A DNA stretch of 64,000 nucleotides, from positions 558,001 to 622,000 of the forward strand of contig NZ_CP007597.1 in assembly GCF_000661955.1 (NCBI RefSeq). Direction: 5' to 3'. The notes below the pieces were generated by a model, which was not told the DNA's origin, made no database searches, and worked only from the letters and a program-made list of their open reading frames with translations. The stretch comes from Stenotrophomonas rhizophila (GTDB taxonomy: Bacteria; Pseudomonadota; Gammaproteobacteria; Xanthomonadales; Xanthomonadaceae). A program made the position numbers and the translations under genes. Below, one piece after another: positions 9,161 through 15,824 of this stretch (its first letter is position 1; every line of letters begins with the position of its first letter).

Positions 9161-9289
9161 CTCTATCAGACCACTGCACGCATTGGTGCGAGCGGTTGCG
9201 CACGGTGGTGGGGCTGCATTCGTTGAGGGGCGCGCGCACCTGGTCGGTGCGCTCCAATGAATGCCCATACACGCGCAAACCGCCCAGAC

Positions 9290-9646
9290 TCATGGCGTCA
9301 GCCCATGCAGTTCGCGATAGAACTCCTCCAGCGCCTTCAACTCGCCCTCGTAGTCGACGTCTGCATTCTCCCGCTCCTTCAACAGTTCCAGCACGTCGAA
9401 GTGAAGTCCATCCGCGCCGCCACGATTCCACGCGGCTTGCAGCACACGGTCCGTGTGCTTGCCCATCAGCAGTTCAAAGCGAGCGCGATTCAGCGAGGCG
9501 TGAACGTTGCGGCTTGCGCCCAGCAGGAGGTGGCCACTTTCGCGATCACGGATGGCATAGATGCCCATGGGCGGGAAGGCGTCGCGCGCTTGGCGTGCGG
9601 CCGCGCGACGCGCCGCGCGCGATACCGGTGTGTTGTCAGCGTCCAT
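9290..9646 (-). CDS. GIY-YIG nuclease-family protein
   Basis: The protein has 118 residues starting MDADNTP at ATG 9646, with AAGGAAAG just upstream. After a basic, alanine-rich leader of about 25 residues, the protein matches the GIY-YIG fold: MGIYAIRDRESGHLLLGASR supplies the GIY and a modified second motif, then 'NRARFELLMGKH', then a helix containing 'ELLKERENADVDYEGELKAL'. The YIG tyrosine is replaced (LLGAS), as in the small stand-alone GIY-YIG proteins of gamma-proteobacteria, so nuclease activity is uncertain. The start overlaps the 3' end of the upstream MATE gene by 11 bases, so the two are probably co-transcribed. Confidence 0.75.
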   Translation of the reverse strand: MDADNTPVSRAARRAAARQARDAFPPMGIYAIRDRESGHLLLGASRNVHASLNRARFELLMGKHTDRVLQAAWNRGGADGLHFDVLELLKERENADVDYEGELKALEEFYRELHGLTP

Positions 9647-10985
9647 CGCTTCTTTCCTTGTGACGGTAGTAGAGGCCATGCAGCACCAGCATGGTCAGGA
9701 ATGCGGCAGGAACGGCCCAGAACAGGCCTGCCAGGCCGAAGCGCTCTTCCAGCGCCGCAGCGACCGGCAACTCGACGCAAAGGATCGCGGCCATGCTCAG
9801 GAGCGCCGGGATCAGCGCCGCACCGTTCGCGCGCATCGCGCCCACCAGGACGTTGCTCCATCCGAGCAGCAGCACGCTCCAGGCCAACGTGCGCACGATG
9901 GTGACCGACAGTTCCAGTACGGGTCCGGGTTCCAGGAATGCGCGCAGCGCCAACGGCGCGAGCAGATGCGCGGCAACCACGAACAGAGGGGTGACCGTGG
10001 CGTTCACGCGCAGTCCCGTAGCCACGATGGCCGGCAGACGTTCCCGTCGTCCCGCGCCGACGGCATGCGCGCTGAAGATGGCGGCGGCAATGCCCAGGCT
10101 CATCGCGGGAAACTGCACCCAGCTCAGCACCTGCGTCGCTGCGCCGTAGGCGGCGGTCGCGGTTGAGCCGTGACGGTTCACCAGGCTCAGCAGCACTATT
10201 TCGGCAAGCGCCATTGCCAGCATCTGCAGGGCGGCAGGCAGTCCGATCTGCAGCATGCGTTTGGCAACGGCTGCACTGGGCCTGCAGTGCTGCCAGCCCG
10301 CGCGAGGGGCAAGCGGATGGCCGTTGCGCCGCCAGCGATGCATCAACACGGCCAGCGCAGCACCCTGTGCGAAGAGTGCGGATACGGCGACGCCGGTCGC
10401 GCCCAGCGATGAGTAGGCCACCAGCAGCGGCGTGCACACCGCACCCACCAACGTAGCCGCCAACAGAGACCACATCGGCGAGGTCGCATCGCCGGTGCCG
10501 CGACTCAGCGACATGCCAGCCCACGTGACAAACACGCAGGGCATCACCAACAGCATGGCGCGCGCATAGTCGATCGCGGCGGGCAGGATGTCCGGCGGGG
10601 TGCCCAGCGCTTGCATCAACCACGGCGCACACCACGCGCCAGCCAGTGCGACCGCAAGCCCGACACCAAGCGCTGCCGCCCAGGCCGTCGCTGCCACGCG
10701 CCGCAGTTGCGTAGCATCGCCCGCCCCCATTGCCTGGCCCGCCAGAACGGTGGCACCGGCACCCAGCCCGATGATCAGCGACAGCAGCAGGAAGAACACC
10801 GGAAAGAACGATGCCGCCGTCGCGATGCCGCGCACGCCCAGCAGTCGTCCGAGCCAGAAGCCATCAAGCAGCCCGCCCGCGCTTTGCATCGCGTGGGTCA
10901 GGATCAACGGCGCCAGCAATGCGAGATAGCGCGCACGCAGCGTGGGCGCCGGTGCTGTGGTGGGTGGTGCGTCAGACACGTTCAT
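9636..10985 (-). CDS. MATE-family multidrug/sodium efflux transporter
   Basis: The protein has 449 residues with 12 hydrophobic segments in two homologous halves. Typical MATE features are the N-terminal 'LAPLILTHAMQSAGGLLDGFWLG', read in pieces, 'GLGAGATVLAGQAMGAGD' in the first half and 'AAIFSAHAVGAGRRER' at the matching place in the second. Such proteins export cationic drugs and toxic metabolites in exchange for sodium or protons. The gene starts at ATG 10985 and ends inside the GIY-YIG gene. The upstream gap to the DUF2239 gene is short (92 bases), so all three could share a transcript. The substrate cannot be predicted from the sequence. Confidence 0.9.
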   Translation of the reverse strand: MNVSDAPPTTAPAPTLRARYLALLAPLILTHAMQSAGGLLDGFWLGRLLGVRGIATAASFFPVFFLLLSLIIGLGAGATVLAGQAMGAGDATQLRRVAATAWAAALGVGLAVALAGAWCAPWLMQALGTPPDILPAAIDYARAMLLVMPCVFVTWAGMSLSRGTGDATSPMWSLLAATLVGAVCTPLLVAYSSLGATGVAVSALFAQGAALAVLMHRWRRNGHPLAPRAGWQHCRPSAAVAKRMLQIGLPAALQMLAMALAEIVLLSLVNRHGSTATAAYGAATQVLSWVQFPAMSLGIAAAIFSAHAVGAGRRERLPAIVATGLRVNATVTPLFVVAAHLLAPLALRAFLEPGPVLELSVTIVRTLAWSVLLLGWSNVLVGAMRANGAALIPALLSMAAILCVELPVAAALEERFGLAGLFWAVPAAFLTMLVLHGLYYRHKERSDGR

Positions 10986-11077
10986 GCGGCCTTCCTGGCA
11001 AACGGGGCATGCGGGGTCCCACAGCGCAGCGGCCCGAGGCCGCGCGCGGGTTGGAAAGAAAAGGAAAAAGGCCCGGC

Positions 11078-11650
11078 TTAGGCGGGTGCAGGCTCAGCGA
11101 GCTGCATGACGTACGCCCGCACGTCGTGCGGCCAGCCGAGCATCTGCGCCGTCAGCCGCTCGTGGTCGCCGGCGAACAGTGCCCGCGATGCTTCCTCGAA
11201 ACCGGCCAGGTCGCCGGCCAGCGTGGACATTGCGTTGTAGGCACGGTCGCGCGCCTGGCGCGCGCGGTCGTGAGAACCGCCCTGGCGCCGCGCGTCGTGC
11301 ACGAGTTTGCGCAAGGCCACCGACGCGCCGCCCGGTTGCGAAGCGAGCCAGTCCCAGTGCTCCGGCAGAAGCGTCACTTCCCGCGCTACGACACCGAGTT
11401 TGGGCCGGCCACGTCCTTTGGGAGGTTGGGGCGGCACCACCACGGTGTAGCGTGCTGCAACCCCATCCTCGCCGCCGCGCAGATCCAGATCCACCGTCTG
11501 GCCGGTGGCATCGTTCAAGACCAGCGGGTGCGTGTCGGGCTGCGTCTGCTGCGCGCGCAGTACGGCCGCAGCTACCTCGTGCAAAGGGCCGCAGATGAGG
11601 CGGCGCGTCTCTACGAAGGCGGTATAGGTGGTGGGCGTGGCGTGGTCCAT
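11078..11650 (-). CDS. DUF2239 family protein
   Basis: The protein has 190 residues starting MDHATP at ATG 11650. It shows the DUF2239 signature: an N-terminal 'TAFVETRRLICGPLHEVA', a middle 'VLNDATGQTVDLDLRG' and the strongly conserved 'GRPKLGVVAREVTLLPEHW' followed by 'LASQPGGASVALRKLV'. The last block looks like a DNA-binding ribbon-helix or AraC-like segment. The protein is cytoplasmic. No Shine-Dalgarno sequence precedes the ATG, and a likely -10 element ends only six bases upstream, so the mRNA is probably leaderless. Two CCCGGGTAAA sites flank the -35 element, indicating a dedicated regulator. The biochemical function of the family is unknown to me. Confidence 0.85.
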   Translation of the reverse strand: MDHATPTTYTAFVETRRLICGPLHEVAAAVLRAQQTQPDTHPLVLNDATGQTVDLDLRGGEDGVAARYTVVVPPQPPKGRGRPKLGVVAREVTLLPEHWDWLASQPGGASVALRKLVHDARRQGGSHDRARQARDRAYNAMSTLAGDLAGFEEASRALFAGDHERLTAQMLGWPHDVRAYVMQLAEPAPA

Positions 11651-11656
11651 GCCGGA

Positions 11657-11700
11657 ATATTGCCCGGGTAAAACGCTGCCGTCAATAACACCCGGGTAAA
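11657..11700 (-). promoter_or_regulatory. Promoter and paired CCCGGG operators of the DUF2239 gene
   Basis: On the minus strand TTGACG (11685-11680) is a near-consensus -35, and CAATAT (11662-11657) follows after exactly 17 bases as a weak -10. The direct repeat CCCGGGTAAA occurs at 11663-11672, inside the spacer, and at 11691-11700, just upstream of the -35. This is a classic repressor arrangement. Transcription would begin at or next to the ATG at 11650. Confidence 0.5.
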
Positions 11701-11798
11701 TTTATGCTCCTCACCGGAAGGGGCCGCCCGCGCGGACCGCAGGTGCAAGCTTCGGATCTGCTCAGGCGCCCAGTGCACCCGGTCCACGACCAAATTTG

Positions 11799-11824
11799 CT
11801 ATAAAACTTCACTAGACTTTATAG
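11799..11824. promoter_or_regulatory. Inverted repeat over the fic promoter
   Basis: CTATAAA (11799-11805) and TTTATAG (11818-11824) are perfect inverted arms around a 12-base spacer, ending 9 bases before the fic ATG. TATAAA in the left arm could itself be the -10. A site placed here would let a DNA-binding protein, possibly Fic through its own C-terminal winged helix, shut off the gene. Confidence 0.45.
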
Positions 11825-11833
11825 TTCCTTGCC

Positions 11834-13159
11834 ATGAAGATCCCTGTCGATCCACCCAAGCTGAATGAAATCATGGAGCAGGATGCGCCCAGCCTTCTGC
11901 AGTGGTTGGCCACGGGTGCCTCCCAGCCAGATTTGAAGGGTGAGTACATCCACTGGGACACACTCCGGCACAAAACGCCTCCAGAGGGTCTCACTTCCCG
12001 GACGTGGTGGGCCTCCATCAAGTTCGCTCGCCTTGGCCTGAGGCGGCCGTTGCCCTTGCGGGACAAGTACGGCGTGCCGTTCAGTGTTTCAGTCACCGAC
12101 AGTCTGCAGAAGAGCCTGCACTACATCGATCGAGAGGCCGCCGGCGCGATCCAGGGAATGGAGCGTTCAGGGGGGCAGGGCCGCTTCCTGATCCGCTCGT
12201 TGATCGAAGAGTCGATGACGTCCTCCCAGCTGGAAGGTGCGGCGACCACACGCGTGGTTGCTAAAGAGATGCTGAGCACGGGCAGGCAGCCTCGCGATCA
12301 AAGCGAGAGGATGATCTACAACAACCACGTCACGATGAAGGTCATTCGGGAGCGAGGAAAGCGGGCGTTCACCGTTGACGAGATTCTTGAGCTGCACGCC
12401 ATGCTTACCGCAGGGACGCTGGAGTCGGAAGATGATTGTGGGAAGCTCAGAACTGCCGAAGACAACGTGCTGATCTTTGATCGGAGTACAGACAGGGTTC
12501 TACATACGCCGCCGCCGGCAATCGAGGTGCGCGACAGGCTCCAGGCGCTGTGTGATTTTGCCAACGGCAAAGATGAAGAGTCCTTCGTTCACCCGGTGAT
12601 CAAGGCAATCGCCATCCACTTTCAGCTCGGGTACGACCATCCGTTCTGCGACGGCAACGGACGAACTGCGCGCGTGCTGTTCTACTGGGCAATGATGAAT
12701 GCCGGGTACTGGCTGACCGAGTACCTGTCGATCTCGAGCGTTCTCAAGAAATCACCCGGCAAGTACATGCGCGCCTACCTCTACGCCGAGCACGATGATG
12801 CGGATATGACGTACTTCATTGCTCAACAGCTGGATGTGATTCTGGAGTCGATCGCGGCGCTGCACGCCTACATCATTCGAAAGAACGAACAGGATCGTCG
12901 GGCAAGGCGTGTGCTGCGTGAGGCACAGGTTGCGGGCATCGAGCTCAACCATCGCCAACGGGCGCTTCTTGCCAATGCAATCCGGGACCCCGACAGGGCC
13001 TATACCGTGGCAACGCATCAAGGCGCGCATCAGATCTCCTATCCGACGGCCCTGTCCGATCTGACTGCACTCGTGGAAGCAGGTCTTCTGGAGCGGCACC
13101 GGGTGGGGCGCGCGCATGAATTTGTCGCGGTCCCTGCCATGGCGATGCTTCTTCAATAG
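11834..13159 (+). CDS. Fic family protein (class II, probable AMP-transferase with C-terminal winged helix)
   Basis: The protein has 441 residues from ATG 11834. The catalytic Fic motif HPFCDGNGRTAR begins at His269 and matches HxFx(D/E)GNGRxxR at every position, so the enzyme should transfer AMP from ATP to a target hydroxyl. The inhibitory motif (S/T)xxxE(G/N) is present upstream as SSQLEG (residues 130-135, Glu134), which marks a self-inhibited class II Fic. After the catalytic domain, residues ~350-440 form a winged-helix-like domain (QRALLANAI, then YPTALSDLTALVEAGLLERH). No antitoxin gene is adjacent. No Shine-Dalgarno sequence is evident. The gene has lower GC than its neighbours by eye, in keeping with transfer. 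Targets are unknown. Confidence 0.9.
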   Translation: MKIPVDPPKLNEIMEQDAPSLLQWLATGASQPDLKGEYIHWDTLRHKTPPEGLTSRTWWASIKFARLGLRRPLPLRDKYGVPFSVSVTDSLQKSLHYIDREAAGAIQGMERSGGQGRFLIRSLIEESMTSSQLEGAATTRVVAKEMLSTGRQPRDQSERMIYNNHVTMKVIRERGKRAFTVDEILELHAMLTAGTLESEDDCGKLRTAEDNVLIFDRSTDRVLHTPPPAIEVRDRLQALCDFANGKDEESFVHPVIKAIAIHFQLGYDHPFCDGNGRTARVLFYWAMMNAGYWLTEYLSISSVLKKSPGKYMRAYLYAEHDDADMTYFIAQQLDVILESIAALHAYIIRKNEQDRRARRVLREAQVAGIELNHRQRALLANAIRDPDRAYTVATHQGAHQISYPTALSDLTALVEAGLLERHRVGRAHEFVAVPAMAMLLQ

Positions 13160-13224
13160 AAGATCAGGCGACGCACGTCAGTGGTGAGGCAAGTGGGCTG
13201 CAGCGCCGATAACGGGAACAGGCA

Positions 13225-13638
13225 ATGAACCTGCGCAGGAAATCCCTGGCCGAGCTTCGCATCGAGCACGACGTCCTTCAGGCGGAGATGGCGGCCCATG
13301 CTGCACGCCTTGCGGCCCGGCAGGCACCGGCCGAGCAGTTCGCGCCGGCACTGATGCCCCAGGCGGAGCGTCTGGTCGCGATACGGGCGCAGATCCTGCG
13401 CAGAACACCGGCCCGTGCATTGATGGCGCGCTACCGCTTGCTTGAAAAGCAGGCCGGAGATACATCTGCGCGGACTGCAGACGAGCAACGCACGCTGGAC
13501 GCGGAGCTGCTTGACCTGCAGCTGCATTTCGCGAACCCGCGGCGCCGGCCATTGACCCTGAAGACGTTCCTGATCCTGGCGGCCGTGGTAGCCGCGATGC
13601 TCTACCTGCCGAAGCTGATCGTTGCGCTGTTGCCGTAA
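13225..13638 (+). CDS. Small coiled-coil protein with a C-terminal membrane anchor
   Basis: The protein has 137 residues from ATG 13225. The first ~100 residues are charged and helical with heptad-like spacing (SLAELRIEHDVLQAEMAAHA, then ADEQRTLDAELLDLQLHF). The last ~22 residues (LILAAVVAAMLYLPKLIVALL) form one membrane segment, so this should be a tail-anchored inner-membrane protein. There is no recognisable domain. It lies 65 bases after fic on the same strand, but nothing ties the two functionally. I do not know the family. Confidence 0.6.
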   Translation: MNLRRKSLAELRIEHDVLQAEMAAHAARLAARQAPAEQFAPALMPQAERLVAIRAQILRRTPARALMARYRLLEKQAGDTSARTADEQRTLDAELLDLQLHFANPRRRPLTLKTFLILAAVVAAMLYLPKLIVALLP

Positions 13639-13760
13639 GCACCGCCTGCCGGGGGCACTGCGCCCGTCCAGGCGACCAGACGGAAGCGGGCGCCAGGGCC
13701 GGTCAGTGCACGTTGCAGACGCACTGCCCCACCCATGGCGCCCGCTGTTTTCCCAAAGAA

Positions 13761-13877
13761 TCAGGTCGGCGCGAAACCGCGTGCGCTCTTCTTTTCATTC
13801 TTCTCTGCCTTCTTTTCCTTGGCAGTCTTGGCAGGCTTCTTCTTCTGCTCTTTCTGCTTGTCCATACCCTTGGCCAT
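13761..13877 (-). CDS. 38-residue lysine-rich protein
   Basis: On the minus strand ATG 13877 opens a 38-residue frame ending at TGA 13761. GGAG stands nine bases upstream, an ideal ribosome-binding site. The product begins MAKGMDKQKEQKKK and continues with PAKTAKEKKAEKNEKKSA. Nearly half its residues are lysine, with regularly spaced glutamates, so it should be a highly basic helix. Codons are mostly AAG, consistent with real coding. Small lysine-rich proteins of this kind often bind RNA, ribosomes or DNA, but that is only inference. It lies alone between a membrane protein gene and the PAS kinase gene. Confidence 0.65.
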   Translation of the reverse strand: MAKGMDKQKEQKKKPAKTAKEKKAEKNEKKSARGFAPT

Positions 13878-14056
13878 TGCAGTGTTCTCCGGTGGTTGTG
13901 GGGCGGAGCATGGCACATCTGGTGGCGCCCACGTGCGTTCCCGTGGCGGGCCGTTGGGGCCCGGTGGGGCGGCACCCGTGCCCCGGCCACCGACGGCCCA
14001 GCGCGGCGCGCCCCGGATGGGTGCAGAATGGCCCCCTATCGTCGAGCGCCGCGTCC

Positions 14057-15325
14057 ATGACCATCCCCCAGATGGATGATGTTTTTCACCAGATCGTCGA
14101 ACTGTCCCTGGACTCCATCAAGGAAGTCTCACTGGACGGCACGGTCAGGTTCGTCAACGCCCACGGGCTGGCCCGGGTGGCGGCGGAGAATGCCGAGCAT
14201 GTGATCGGCGCGCCGTGGGCGTCGCTGTGGCCGCCCGAGGAGGGTCACAAGGTGGCCGATGCCCTGGCCGCTGCCGCGCGCGGCGAGCGCCGCCAGTTCG
14301 AGGCCCAATGCCTGACGCCCGCCGGCGAGCACCGGTTCTGGCTGGTGTCCACCAGCCCGCTGCGCGACGCGCAGGGCGCGGTGCGCGGGCTGCTCGCGGT
14401 CAACCGCGATGTCACCGCCCGGCATCGCGCCGAGGCCGCGCTGCGCACCCTCACCGCCGCGTTGCGCGACCACGCCCCGTCGATGGTGGGGACGGTGTTC
14501 ACCGAGGAGCTCAACGAACAGTTGGCCACCGCCCAGCAGCGCAGCAGTGAGCTGCAGGGGGAGCTGGACATCGCACGGGTTGCCCAGCGCGTGGCCGAGA
14601 CCGTGGCCGCGCAGGCACAGAAGGGCGACGCGGTCGGGCAGTTGCTGGCCGGCACGGTGCACGACCTCAACAACGTGCTGCACGTGGCCGGTACGGCTAT
14701 CGAGATGGTGCGCACGCACGGGGAGCTGGTGGAGCGTGATGCCAGCCTGCTGCAGATGGCCGACCGGGCGGTGCAGCAGGGCGCGGCGATGTCGCAGCGG
14801 TTGCTGGGGTTCGCCCGCCACCACCCTTATCGGCCGCAATTGGTGGACGTGGCGCGGATGATGGAGGAGCTGTTGCCGCTGCTGCAGCAGGCCGCCGGCG
14901 CCCACATTGCGCTGGCCTACCACCCGCAGGTCTCACATGCACTGGTCCAGGCAGACCCGCACAGCCTGGAACGGGCGGTGATGAACCTGGTCATCAACGC
15001 GCGCGATGCCTGTGGCGAGCGCGGCGAGGTCACCCTGATACTGGGCGAGCGGCAGGTGGATGAGGTGCCCGTGGACGAGCCGCATGCGCCGGGCGCGTAC
15101 ATCGTGTTGAGCGTGCAGGACGACGGGCCGGGCATCGCGCCGGAGGTGCGCAAGCGCCTGTTCGAAGCCTACTTCACGACCAAGCCGGCCGGCACGGGCA
15201 CCGGCCTGGGGTTGGCCCAGATTCGCGGCGCGGTGCGCCAGGCCGACGGATTCGTCGAGATCGACTCGGTACCGGGCGAGGGTGCCCGCTTCACCCTGGG
15301 GTTCCCGCGGGCGCTGCGCGCGTGA
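14057..15325 (+). CDS. Soluble PAS-domain sensor histidine kinase
   Basis: The protein has 422 residues starting MTIPQMDDVF at ATG 14057. A PAS domain occupies ~10-125 (SLDSIKEVSLDGTVRFVNAH, closing with LLAVNRDVTARHRAEAAL). A coiled linker leads to the H-box GTVHDLNN with His202 as the phosphate acceptor. The ATP-binding domain has the N-box NLVINARDA, a G1 box DDGPGIA, an F-box LFEAYFTTK and a G2 box GTGLGLAQIR. The absence of membrane segments suggests a cytoplasmic sensor. No response-regulator gene is adjacent, so it is an orphan here. The frame stays open far upstream of this ATG, but that part lacks PAS similarity. Confidence 0.88.
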   Translation: MTIPQMDDVFHQIVELSLDSIKEVSLDGTVRFVNAHGLARVAAENAEHVIGAPWASLWPPEEGHKVADALAAAARGERRQFEAQCLTPAGEHRFWLVSTSPLRDAQGAVRGLLAVNRDVTARHRAEAALRTLTAALRDHAPSMVGTVFTEELNEQLATAQQRSSELQGELDIARVAQRVAETVAAQAQKGDAVGQLLAGTVHDLNNVLHVAGTAIEMVRTHGELVERDASLLQMADRAVQQGAAMSQRLLGFARHHPYRPQLVDVARMMEELLPLLQQAAGAHIALAYHPQVSHALVQADPHSLERAVMNLVINARDACGERGEVTLILGERQVDEVPVDEPHAPGAYIVLSVQDDGPGIAPEVRKRLFEAYFTTKPAGTGTGLGLAQIRGAVRQADGFVEIDSVPGEGARFTLGFPRALRA

Positions 15326-15382
15326 GATCCGGGCCGCCGTGAGCGCCCCGTGGTGTGCATGGTGCCAGCGGTACGTAGGCGC

Positions 15383-15715
15383 CTAGGTGGGGCGCTGCAG
15401 GTGCGCGGCATCCACGCCCGTGTCCAACGCCTGGGCGATCTCCGCTGCGGCGGGTATCAGGCCATGTTGCACGCGCCGCACAAAGTCGGCGAAGCGCGCG
15501 CCGGAAATGGCTTGGCGGTTGGTGCACCGGTCGCAGGTGAGCACGGCCGCACCATGGGCCACGTTGACCAGGCCCGGCGGGCCGGACAGGCTGAGGATGG
15601 CGTGGCAGTGCAGACATTGCGCACGCACGAACGCCAATCGGTTCAGCGCCTGCGGATCCTCCTGGCTGGCATCACCGATCACGTCCAGCAGGTAGAACAG
15701 GCCTGTGTTGGGCAT
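15383..15715 (-). CDS. Small protein with a four-cysteine zinc-ribbon-like core
   Basis: The protein has 110 residues starting MPNTGLFYLL at ATG 15715, with GAGGAA upstream. Two CxxC knuckles, CLHC and CDRC, lie about 26 residues apart, as in a zinc ribbon. The flanking segments are helical (QEDPQALNRLAFVRAQ, then ARFADFVRRVQHGLI). There is no signal peptide, so it should be cytoplasmic. It lies downstream of the TonB receptor gene on the same strand with a 109-base gap and might be read from that transcript. I do not recognise the family. Confidence 0.6.
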   Translation of the reverse strand: MPNTGLFYLLDVIGDASQEDPQALNRLAFVRAQCLHCHAILSLSGPPGLVNVAHGAAVLTCDRCTNRQAISGARFADFVRRVQHGLIPAAAEIAQALDTGVDAAHLQRPT

Positions 15716-15824
15716 CCACTTGGTTCCTCGACGATGCACCTTGAGGGTACTGCCGGAGCCGATCAAGGTGCGGTGAATTCCCGCGCTGCTGCCACGCGGG
15801 CCGCCGCTTCTCCGCGTGGTGCAT

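Noticed and set aside
13622..14056. N-terminal extension of the PAS kinase
   Set aside because: It has no PAS or membrane character, overlaps the lysine-rich gene and has no good start.
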